A stretch of DNA of 6,522 nt. It comes from Candidatus Caldarchaeum sp. GTDB taxonomy: Archaea; Thermoproteota; Nitrososphaeria_A; Caldarchaeales; Caldarchaeaceae. Made by a program: the position numbers and the translations under genes. The first letter of the stretch is position 1. Every line of letters begins with the position of its first letter. The notes under the pieces were generated by a model, which was not told the origin of the DNA, did no database searches, and saw only the letters and a list, made by a program, of their open reading frames with translations. Location of the stretch: positions 1 to 6,522 of the forward strand of contig JANWZU010000177.1 in assembly GCA_025054795.1 (NCBI GenBank), read 5' to 3'. This document shows, one piece after another, positions 1-5,983 of the stretch.

Positions 1-14
1 TATTTACTGTAAGT

Positions 15-33
15 ATGATATAAGCGTTATCAT
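15..33. promoter_or_regulatory. Inverted repeat upstream of the ParB-cyclase gene, possible operator or TATA element
   Basis: ATGATA at 15-20 and TATCAT at 28-33 are perfect inverted 6-bp arms around a TAAGCGT core. The segment TATAAGCG at 19-26 could also act as a TATA box read rightward. The 12-mer at 19-30 recurs in inverted orientation at 3100-3111, beside the UbiD start. The repeat lies about 100 bp before the first gene, so if it is a promoter the leader would be long. A binding site for a regulator, even the adjacent ParB-like protein, is possible but is inference. The rest of 1-134 shows no convincing gene or RNA. Confidence 0.3.
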
Positions 34-134
34 CCTCAAATCCTCACAGATACACGGGTTAAACGAAGCCGGATAGTTAGGTTTAGGCTGTACAACCACA
101 AGCCTTACATGCCTCTTATGACTCAGGTATTTAG

Positions 135-1460
135 ATGAGTAAATCTCGGGCGAATAAAGAGTTGACGATGATTCCTTTAGACAAGATAGTGGTTCCGGAG
201 TGGCTGCCCTCAAGGGAAGACTTGGGGGACATAGTTAGTTTGGCTAAACAGCTTAGGACTAGAGGGGATGTGTCGGTCCCGATAAAAGTCAGAAAGACTA
301 GCGGAAACTTGTTCGAGTTAGTGTGGGGCAGAAGGAGACTGGAAGCCGCTAAGCTGGCTGGACTCAGTAAAATATCGGCTTATGTTGAGCGGAACCTCGA
401 CGACGAACAGTTTCTTCTTCAGCACTGTCTTGAGAACCTCCACAGACTTGACAGAGACCCGGTCGAAGAGGCTAAGCTCTTCTCCTACATGAGGTCCAGA
501 CTGAGCAAATCATACGAGGAGCTGGCTGAAATGCTAGGGCTGTCCCGGGACTACATCTACAACAGGGTTGAGCTTCTCAGGCTCTCACCCGCGGTCATCG
601 GACGGTTCAGGTCTATTCGTAGCGCTACGAAAGCAGCCGTGGGGCTTTATCATCTAAGGCTTCTTCTGACAGTTAAAGACCCGCATCTGCAGCTGAGGCT
701 ACTTGAGGAAACCGCCGCGTATGGGCTGAGCGTGAGAGAGCTGGCCCAGAGAATAGAAGAGTTGCTTGAGAACAGGTGGGCTGGAGTAGACAAACGAAGA
801 GGTACGCACAGCGGAGGCAGATGGTTCCACGACCTAACGTTCCCCATTACGGTGAACGGCAGCGGAAACCTGTTCCCCCAGTCAGTCGAGCCCGGCCATG
901 ACGTATACAACTGGGAGATCTGCAGAAAAATCACGATAACCCATAAGGATACGCACATAGACCTCCCTAGGTTCATAGACCCCGCCGGGAAAACAATCAC
1001 CTCTTACCCGCCGGATAAGTTTGTGGGAAGGGGCGCCGTCATACAGTTGTCGAAAGACTCTATGGAACCGATAAGCCGTGAAGACTTGGAGAACTCTGTG
1101 CCTTCGGTGAGGCGGGGGGACATCGTTTTGATCAACACGGGGTGGTGGAGGCACCGTGAGGACGCCAAGTATCTCGAACATCCTTATCTGACGGAGGAGG
1201 CTGCTGAATGGCTTGCGTCTAGGCGGATTAAGATGCTGTGCATGGACACGCCTTCACCCGACATGCCAGTCGTAAAGCGGTTAAAGATAGGCGACAGACC
1301 TGTGCATGAAATATTTCTTAACAGAGACATCCTGATAGTCGAGAACCTTTACAACATTCAGGTTGCGAACCGGCGGTTGACGGTCTACGTCGTCCCGTTC
1401 TACTTCAGCGAGCTCAGCGAGATACCTGTAAAAGTTATAGCCGTCTCAGGATACAGGTAG
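135..1460 (+). CDS. ParB/Spo0J-like DNA-binding module fused to a cyclase (kynurenine formamidase-like) domain
   Basis: The 441-aa protein has two halves. Residues 12-212 carry a ParB core: the IPLDKI start, a VPIKV strand (48-52), the GRRR-LEAAKLAG motif (65-76) and ENLHRLDRDPVEEA (100-113), which match the CTP-binding boxes of ParB. A helix-turn-helix follows at about 125-150, then the ParB-style HLRLLLTVKDPHLQ...GLSVREL helices (173-204). Residues 230-441 match the cyclase/formamidase family (hydrolysis of amides or related bonds at a metal centre): HDLTFPIT at 232-239, H270-x-D-T-H274-x-D276-x-P278, and H391 with E403 spaced 12 apart as in KynB. The His normally four residues after the Asp is F280, so one metal or catalytic ligand is missing. 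The usual ParB C-terminal dimerisation domain is absent and the cyclase takes its place. No good in-frame ATG or GTG lies in the linker (about 213-229), which favours one fused product. Met12 (168), preceded by a TATTTAG box at 127-133, is a credible alternative start. Substrate and DNA target are unknown. Domain calls are firm; the role of the fusion is not. Confidence 0.85.
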   Translation: MSKSRANKELTMIPLDKIVVPEWLPSREDLGDIVSLAKQLRTRGDVSVPIKVRKTSGNLFELVWGRRRLEAAKLAGLSKISAYVERNLDDEQFLLQHCLENLHRLDRDPVEEAKLFSYMRSRLSKSYEELAEMLGLSRDYIYNRVELLRLSPAVIGRFRSIRSATKAAVGLYHLRLLLTVKDPHLQLRLLEETAAYGLSVRELAQRIEELLENRWAGVDKRRGTHSGGRWFHDLTFPITVNGSGNLFPQSVEPGHDVYNWEICRKITITHKDTHIDLPRFIDPAGKTITSYPPDKFVGRGAVIQLSKDSMEPISREDLENSVPSVRRGDIVLINTGWWRHREDAKYLEHPYLTEEAAEWLASRRIKMLCMDTPSPDMPVVKRLKIGDRPVHEIFLNRDILIVENLYNIQVANRRLTVYVVPFYFSELSEIPVKVIAVSGYR

Positions 1461-1470
1461 CGGAAAGGTC

Positions 1471-2013
1471 ATGGAGCACAGCCGTGAAAACGAGTTCAAG
1501 AGATGGGCTAGGTTCGGAGTAGACCAAGACGGAATAAAATACATCCCAGTCGGTGGAACTTGTGTGATGACTTATTTGCTCGACGTGAGGGGCAGCTCGA
1601 TTCTGGCCGGTTTGCTAGACGGAGACGCCTACGGAGACTACCTTCGGAGTGAATGGGGCATATATATCCATAGGGAAGGAATATGGCGGGACAAGTGGTT
1701 CGTGCCTTCAGGTTTCCTCCACTACGGAGAACACCCCTTTAGCTGTGCCGAGAGAATCGTCAAAAACATGCTCGACGGAAACGCTGATAAGCTCGAGCTG
1801 CTTGACGTGGTCTCCTTTACGCAACCCAGCAAGTACTACCCTGGGTACAACCACTGGCATATCTGCTTCATCTACAGAACACACGGTTTGAAGTTCAACA
1901 AAAGGCCGTGGTTTAAGAGGCTTGAATACGTTGACTTGAGTACTTTGAAAAGCGTGGACGTTGGTGTTGCGGGCGGGCCTGTGCTGAAGAAGCTGAAGCT
2001 TGTCAGCGACTAG
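1471..2013 (+). CDS. Nudix-fold-like protein with a degenerate, probably inactive Nudix box
   Basis: This 180-aa protein follows the ParB-cyclase gene after 10 bp, with a purine-rich GGAAAGG at 1462-1468 just before the ATG, so the two are probably co-transcribed. A Nudix-like framework is visible: a strand ending WFVPSG (76-81), then G81-x5-E87-x7-R95, which fits the first half of the Nudix signature, followed by strands LLDVVSF (110-116) and HWHICFIYR (128-136). The essential REuxEE part reads R-I-V-K-N-M, so the Glu residues that bind magnesium are replaced by Ile, Asn and Met. The protein could therefore be a ligand-binding or regulatory Nudix relative rather than a nucleotide diphosphatase; some Nudix-fold proteins act as effector sensors in regulators. 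I infer that it works with the preceding fusion protein. The assignment rests on motif spacing only, and a wholly different fold is possible. Its stop codon overlaps that of the convergent oxidoreductase gene. Confidence 0.7.
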   Translation: MEHSRENEFKRWARFGVDQDGIKYIPVGGTCVMTYLLDVRGSSILAGLLDGDAYGDYLRSEWGIYIHREGIWRDKWFVPSGFLHYGEHPFSCAERIVKNMLDGNADKLELLDVVSFTQPSKYYPGYNHWHICFIYRTHGLKFNKRPWFKRLEYVDLSTLKSVDVGVAGGPVLKKLKLVSD

Positions 2014-3068
2014 GCTTTCGTCAAAGCATGCATCAGTCTAAGAAGTTTTTGCTTACCGTTTTCCTTGTCGAAGTGCGGATAAATCAGCGGATAAGCACCC
2101 TTAGATAGGTACTCTTTACATCTGTATGCTATTTTTTCCGGGGTGTATCCTAGCGTAAGCCTTTCCAGAAGCAGATCGTTCACTTCTTCAGCAGCTTTTT
2201 CGGGGCCCTGCTCTGACCAAACTCTTTGTATTTTTTCAGCGTAGCTCTGCAGACCTGCGTACGCAAGGAATTTGTGATGCGTTGAGATGTGGCAGTAGAA
2301 GGCTATGCCTGTTTTCAGCGAGTTTACCACGGTAGGTTCGTCGGAAACGCCGCATGCGGCTAAAACGTACAGTTTGACATCCCTCGGGTTCCGACCGGCC
2401 TTCTCAGCCCCTTCACTGATTTTTTCACGGGCGAATTCCAAGGCTTCTGTGGGGAACATGTTGAGTATGACGCCGTCAGCAAGCATTCCTCCAACCTTCA
2501 ACATGGCGGGGTTGAGCCCGGCCATCAACACAGGCGGAGCAGACGGATGCAGCTGTTCCAGCCTGACATCCACAACCTTGTAGAACTCTCCCTGAAAATC
2601 CACCTTAGCACCCGAAAGGGCTTGCTTCACAATTGTCAGAAACTCTTTCATTCTCACAGCCGGCCTGTCAAGCGGGTAGCCGTAGCCTTTCTCGACAAGC
2701 CAAGGCCCTCCAACACCGACTCCGAGGATGAAACGGCCGTTGGAGAGTTCGTTGAGCGTAGCTGCTTCGAAGCTTGTGGCTAATGGTGTTCTGCTGTATA
2801 TGCTGACTATGCTGGTTCCCAGCTTGATCTTGGATGTAGCTAGCGCTGCGGCTGCGTTGTTTATGAACGCCGACCTTATGTTTCCCGTGATGAGGTGTGG
2901 AAGGGCTTTTCGGTCAGTTCCCTCAACCGAGAAGAAACCATAGTATCCCATGTTTTCAGCCTCCTTCGCAAGCGAAGCATAAGTCCGGCTGTCGAAGTCG
3001 TTATTCCGTAAACACCATGAAAGGTACGACACGTCCATGACGGTTCGGAGCAGTGCAAGGCGCAGCAT
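2010..3068 (-). CDS. Luciferase-like (LLM) oxidoreductase, probably F420-dependent
   Basis: The 352-aa protein has the TIM-barrel pattern of the bacterial luciferase / methylene-tetrahydromethanopterin reductase superfamily. These enzymes use FMN or coenzyme F420; F420 is the likelier cofactor in an archaeon. Visible landmarks are the first strand VSYLSW (13-18), AENMGYYGFFSVEG (37-50), KIKLGTSIVSIYSRTP (80-95), the conserved LNELSNGRFILGVGVG block (105-120) with RP..RM.EFL downstream (135-144), PPVLMAGL (178-185) and LADGVILNM (196-204). Length is normal for the family. Met11 (ATG at 3036-3038) sits just before the first barrel strand and is a serious alternative start. The 3068 start is kept because a TATA-like box on this strand lies about 40 nt upstream. 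The gene is divergent from the UbiD gene and convergent with the Nudix-like gene, sharing the CTAG at 2010-2013 for both stops. Substrate cannot be told from sequence; the UbiD neighbour hints at aromatic or ring-compound metabolism. Confidence 0.88.
   Translation of the reverse strand: MLRLALLRTVMDVSYLSWCLRNNDFDSRTYASLAKEAENMGYYGFFSVEGTDRKALPHLITGNIRSAFINNAAAALATSKIKLGTSIVSIYSRTPLATSFEAATLNELSNGRFILGVGVGGPWLVEKGYGYPLDRPAVRMKEFLTIVKQALSGAKVDFQGEFYKVVDVRLEQLHPSAPPVLMAGLNPAMLKVGGMLADGVILNMFPTEALEFAREKISEGAEKAGRNPRDVKLYVLAACGVSDEPTVVNSLKTGIAFYCHISTHHKFLAYAGLQSYAEKIQRVWSEQGPEKAAEEVNDLLLERLTLGYTPEKIAYRCKEYLSKGAYPLIYPHFDKENGKQKLLRLMHALTKA
2014..2027. terminator. Small hairpin at the convergent gene junction
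   Basis: GCTTT (2014-2018) and AAAGC (2023-2027) form a 5-bp stem with loop CGTC, directly after the Nudix-like stop and inside the last codons of the opposing oxidoreductase gene. It is short and lacks a following T-run on the + side, so a terminator role is tentative. Its placement at a tail-to-tail junction, echoed by the stronger palindrome at 4602-4619, is the reason for listing it. Confidence 0.25.
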
Positions 3069-3077
3069 ATTTAAGCG
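3068..3077 (+). promoter_or_regulatory. TATA-like box for the UbiD gene
   Basis: TATTTAAGCG lies about 40 nt before the ATG at 3114, giving an expected transcription start near 3098 and a leader of some 15 nt. It overlaps the start codon of the divergent oxidoreductase gene. Because TTAAATA reads on the other strand, the same box could also serve that gene if it starts at 3038. A near-identical TATTTAAGC occurs at 6439-6447, so this may be a common promoter form in this genome. Confidence 0.5.
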
Positions 3078-3103
3078 TAAGTTTTGACTAGATCATCAAA
3101 TAA

Positions 3104-3111
3104 CGCTTATA
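3104..3111 (-). promoter_or_regulatory. TATA-like box for the luciferase-like oxidoreductase gene
   Basis: Read on the minus strand, TATAAGCG sits about 40 nt before the ATG at 3068. It mirrors the plus-strand box across the 45-bp gap: TAAGCGT at 3072-3078 and ACGCTTA at 3103-3109 are inverted copies. It abuts the AGG-ATG of the UbiD start. Functional assignment is inference from position and composition. Confidence 0.4.
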
Positions 3112-3113
3112 GG

Positions 3114-4619
3114 ATGGATTTGCTTCTGGGTGCTGTGCCTTTCCCATACGAGGACCTGCGTGAATTCATCCGGGATGCTGAAAGAGAGAACGAGCTGCAG
3201 TTGGTGATGGGCGCCGAAGAGGAGCTTGAAATCGGTGTTGTCACGGAGGTCATGGCCAAGAAACCTCTCCCTCCGGTGGTCTTGTTCGACAGAATACCCG
3301 GCAAGCCTCCAGGATTCAGAGTGGTGTCCAACTTGTTCAACACGGAGAAGAGGACGGCTAGAGTGCTTGGCTTAGACGATTCGCTTACCGGAATAAGGAT
3401 GGTTAGGGCCTGGAAGGAGAAGCTTGAACAGCGGCCTGTTGTGAAGCCTGTCGAGGTTTCCGACGGGCCTGTGATGGAAAACGTCCTGAAGGAAGACGAA
3501 GTGGATGTTTCAAGGTTTCCAGCGCCCCGCTGGAGCAAGTACGACGGCGGAAGGTTTATCGGTACAGGCTGCTCTGTAATTACGAAGCATCCTGACGAGG
3601 GCTGGGTAAACGTCGGAACATACAGGGTCATGGTTGTAGGCAGGGACGAGGTCTCAATAAACATAGCCGGAGGAAAACACGGCGACCTAATCCGGAAGCT
3701 TTACTGGGAGCGTGGGATGAACTGCCCCATAGCCATCTCGCTCGGCCAAGAGCCAACTTTCTTTGTGATGGGCGGCTACCAACTCACCGGCTGGGGAGAG
3801 TCTGTCTTCGACGCTGCCGGAGGCATACGTCGGAAACCCGTCAAATACATAGTGAGCGAGTTGACAGGGCTGCCCATTCCAGCAACTTCAGAAGTTGTTC
3901 TCGAGGGAGAGCTGATTCCGACGTGGGTCAAGTCCGTTTACGACGGCCCGTTCGGAGAATGGCCCGGCTACGTGACCCCTGCCAAGAAATGCCCGGTCGT
4001 GAAAGTCAAGAGAATCTACTACAGAGACAACCCAATCATACAGGGGAACCCTCCTCTCAAGCCTCCGCTTCCCGAGGCTCTGGCGATAAACGTCGTAAGC
4101 TCCGCTGCTTTGTGGCGAGAGGTTGAGCAGCATGTTCCTGAGGTGAAGGGGGTGTGGTGCGCCAACGAGGGCGGCACGGGAGGGGTTGCAGGGTTTTGGG
4201 TCGTTGTCTCGATTAAGCAGCGGTATCCTGGGCATGCAAAACAGGCTGGCTTGGCCGCTGCTGCATGCAGAGCAGGAGCTTACGCAGGCAGGTTCGTGAT
4301 AGTGGTGGATGACGACATAGACCCGTCAAACCTTCAGGAGGTCGTCTGGGCGGTAGCCACACGATGCGACCCTGAAAAAGACATCGACATCATCCGAGGA
4401 TGCTGGGACAGTCCGGTCGACCCGCTGCTAGACCCCAAGAAAGCAGAGGAGGGCGACATAACTAACACAAGGGCCATCATTAACGCCTGCCGTCCCTACC
4501 ACAGGCTTGCAAGCTTCCCACCTGTTGCAACAGCGGACAAAGAGCTTGTTGAAAAAGTTTTGAAAAAGTTTCCTCAGCTATCTGGCGACAAGAGGATGGA
4601 GCTACCTGCACACAGGTAG
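3114..4619 (+). CDS. UbiD-family (prenylated-FMN-dependent) decarboxylase, non-ubiquinone type
   Basis: The 501-aa protein belongs to the UbiD superfamily, cytosolic enzymes that reversibly decarboxylate aromatic or unsaturated acids with prenylated FMN made by UbiX; no UbiX gene is in the window. Landmarks from the chosen start: DLREFIRDAEREN (14-26), RFPAPRW (134-140), NVGTYR (166-171), whose Asn and Arg match the metal-binding Asn and catalytic Arg, H189 in GGKHGD, LEGEL (263-267), YDGPFGEWPGY (276-286), GTGGVAGFWVVVSIKQRYPGH (354-374) and VVDDDID (397-403) before ATRCDPEKDIDII. Two key positions look unusual: the first acid of the E-x4-E pair is D277 (E282 is kept), and the metal-ligand Glu in the usual SE-x4-AG motif appears to be V231, with E229 two residues away. 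ATG 3114 is chosen because the DLREFI helix follows as in the family; a TTG at 3084 would add ten residues that look unlike the family. It could be a decarboxylase or a carboxylase; the substrate is unknown. Confidence 0.92.
   Translation: MDLLLGAVPFPYEDLREFIRDAERENELQLVMGAEEELEIGVVTEVMAKKPLPPVVLFDRIPGKPPGFRVVSNLFNTEKRTARVLGLDDSLTGIRMVRAWKEKLEQRPVVKPVEVSDGPVMENVLKEDEVDVSRFPAPRWSKYDGGRFIGTGCSVITKHPDEGWVNVGTYRVMVVGRDEVSINIAGGKHGDLIRKLYWERGMNCPIAISLGQEPTFFVMGGYQLTGWGESVFDAAGGIRRKPVKYIVSELTGLPIPATSEVVLEGELIPTWVKSVYDGPFGEWPGYVTPAKKCPVVKVKRIYYRDNPIIQGNPPLKPPLPEALAINVVSSAALWREVEQHVPEVKGVWCANEGGTGGVAGFWVVVSIKQRYPGHAKQAGLAAAACRAGAYAGRFVIVVDDDIDPSNLQEVVWAVATRCDPEKDIDIIRGCWDSPVDPLLDPKKAEEGDITNTRAIINACRPYHRLASFPPVATADKELVEKVLKKFPQLSGDKRMELPAHR
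4602..4619. terminator. Perfect palindrome containing both stop codons of two convergent genes
   Basis: CTACCTG (4602-4608) and CAGGTAG (4613-4619) are perfect inverted arms around the loop CACA. The right arm ends in the TAG of the UbiD gene; the left arm, read on the other strand, ends in the TAG of the creatinase-like gene. Each protein therefore ends in similar residues, LPAHR and LPVCR. The 18-bp overlap equals the hairpin exactly. A bidirectional role in termination or mRNA 3'-end protection is likely but unproven; no long T-run follows on either strand. Confidence 0.5.
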
Positions 4620-5885
4620 GTCAAGAGGTATTTTCGCCAACAGCTTGGGAGGGTCGTCGACGACAACCGTGTCCCCTAGCATAATCCCAACGTCGTCCCT
4701 CCACCGTGGGTTGTGAAGGTCTATGTTTATCCCGAAAACCATGTTTCTCTCAAACCTCATCTCCTCCAACCCCTGACCAGCCTCGTAAGGCCACTCGGAG
4801 CTGTAAACGTAGGTTGGGAAATCGGGCGAGGATAGTCCATGGCCGTGGAACCCCAACTCGATGTACTTCAGCCCTGCATCTAGCACTGGTCTTCTCATCG
4901 CATCTATGCATTCCTGAAGCCTTACGCCGGGGCGGAACTTCGGCAAAGCTTTCTTAAAGGCCTCCACGGCTACGTCGTGGATGTGCTTGACGTTTCCATC
5001 CTCTCTGCCGACTAGGATTGTGAACTCCACTCCAGTGAGGTATCCTCCGTATCCTGCGTGGAATTCCGTGATTACGATGTCGTGGTCTCCTAGCGGCCTC
5101 GAGGTTGGCCCTAGTGGCAGGCCCTTCCCATGAAGCAGATGCCTCCACTCACTGTCTATGCTTCCCGAAGCCAGCTGGTTGAAAAGATAACCCTCACCGC
5201 CCTCGGTTAGCATAACGTAAGTCATCTCAGCCACGAGTTGGTTCTCTCTCACACCCGGCTTAGCGGTTTCGATGAGTGCGTCAACCATCTTCCTAGCGAT
5301 TACTCCGGACTTTTCAAGCATTCCAACCTCGAAATCGCTCTTAACCATCCGCTCAGAGTCAACCAAGTTTGTCGCCTCAACCAGCTTGGCTTTTGGTAAA
5401 AACCGCTGAAGAGCAAGGACATCGTAATGCGGAACGATGTAAGGCTCCTGCTCAACCATGCATGCTAGATAGTGGCTAACAAGCCCGATGACTCCTTCTC
5501 CATATCCTCTCTTCTTAATCTCCTCGGCGATGGGGTTCATCCCCGCGAGTGGCCTTATGTCTGTGATCCAGTCTTGATAGGCTAGATGGGCGGGGTAAGG
5601 GTCGTAGTAGTTTGGATAGTCTACGAACGCAACCGGGTCGCCCTCAGCTGGAAATAAGCCTATTCCTCCTGCAATCGACTCGGGTGCGATTCCCAGCAGG
5701 TACCGCATGTTGGCGTGCGACGTTCCGTATCCTCTGTCGCTCGACCAGATTACAAGGCAGTCGATCCCACGTTCAGACATCTTCCTCCTAACACGGCTCC
5801 ATCTCCTATCCCTCTCCTCCAACGGAACAACGGGAACGTATTTCATCAGCTCCTTCGAGACCTGTCTACCAGAAACAACAACCAT
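4602..5885 (-). CDS. M24-family (creatinase/prolidase fold) hydrolase lacking most metal ligands
   Basis: The 427-aa protein has the two-domain layout of creatinase, prolidase and aminopeptidase P. An N-terminal creatinase domain (about 22-165) includes RRKMSERGIDCLVIW (33-47). The pita-bread domain (about 180-415) includes KPGVREN (209-215), ASGS (239-242) and an HGKG-led SRPLGDHDIV stretch (252-271). Metal peptidases of this fold use Asp, Asp, His, Glu, Glu. Here the aligned positions are E274, G285, H349 (in FHGHGLS), N387 (in VFGINI) and G404 (before DTVVV), so only the His is kept. That resembles creatinase, which needs no metal, more than an active Xaa-Pro peptidase; GYLTGVEFT (281-289) also recalls creatinase's GYYTALERT. 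A C-N hydrolase on a creatine-like or other small amide is a reasonable guess; loss of catalysis is the alternative. The ATG lies about 27 nt from a minus-strand TATA box, fitting a leaderless start. It is convergent with and overlaps the UbiD gene by 18 bp. Confidence 0.85.
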   Translation of the reverse strand: MVVVSGRQVSKELMKYVPVVPLEERDRRWSRVRRKMSERGIDCLVIWSSDRGYGTSHANMRYLLGIAPESIAGGIGLFPAEGDPVAFVDYPNYYDPYPAHLAYQDWITDIRPLAGMNPIAEEIKKRGYGEGVIGLVSHYLACMVEQEPYIVPHYDVLALQRFLPKAKLVEATNLVDSERMVKSDFEVGMLEKSGVIARKMVDALIETAKPGVRENQLVAEMTYVMLTEGGEGYLFNQLASGSIDSEWRHLLHGKGLPLGPTSRPLGDHDIVITEFHAGYGGYLTGVEFTILVGREDGNVKHIHDVAVEAFKKALPKFRPGVRLQECIDAMRRPVLDAGLKYIELGFHGHGLSSPDFPTYVYSSEWPYEAGQGLEEMRFERNMVFGINIDLHNPRWRDDVGIMLGDTVVVDDPPKLLAKIPLDLPVCR

Positions 5886-5905
5886 GGCGCTGGGTTCCGC
5901 ATGCC

Positions 5906-5918
5906 TTATTTAAAAATT
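5906..5918. promoter_or_regulatory. A/T-rich box between divergent genes, probable TATA box of the M24-family gene
   Basis: TTATTTAAAAATT reads as TTTTTAAATAA on the minus strand, centred about 27 nt before the M24-family ATG at 5885. That is the spacing expected for a leaderless archaeal transcript. On the plus strand it could also drive the peroxiredoxin gene, either with a start at 5951 or with a leader of about 45 nt before 5984. Confidence 0.5.
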
Positions 5919-5954
5919 GCATTTGTCTAACAGCCTCGGCAATTGAGTAAATGC

Positions 5955-5962
5955 TATTAAAT
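5955..5962 (+). promoter_or_regulatory. TATA-like box for the peroxiredoxin gene
   Basis: TATTAAAT is centred about 25 nt before the ATG at 5984, the spacing of a leaderless archaeal start. It lies inside the short extension that a start at 5951 would translate, which is one reason for preferring 5984. Confidence 0.4.
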
Positions 5963-5983
5963 CGACAGCCCTCTCAAACCTTG

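Noticed and set aside
4..213. 69-aa open frame on the minus strand across the leader and first gene start
   Set aside because: It overlaps the start of the ParB-like gene, shows no recognisable motif, and fits a chance frame.
821..880. GGAGG followed by ATG (about 813-824) near the ParB-cyclase linker, as a separate cyclase start
   Set aside because: The ATG is out of frame with the cyclase domain, so it cannot start that domain without a frameshift.
3107..3664. 185-aa open frame on the minus strand inside the UbiD gene
   Set aside because: Ser/Thr-rich, low-complexity translation lying opposite strongly conserved UbiD coding sequence; a shadow frame.
4549..4570. Tandem 11-bp repeat TTGAAAAAGTT near the end of the UbiD gene
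   Set aside because: Two copies only, and within Lys/Val-rich helix codons (VEKVLKKF); it is explained by coding sequence and is not a regulatory repeat.
5886..5983. Possible small RNA or gene in the gap between the M24-family and peroxiredoxin genes
   Set aside because: Only A/T-rich promoter-like boxes and weak partial inverted matches (AATTGC / GCAATT) were seen; no stable structure or conserved frame.
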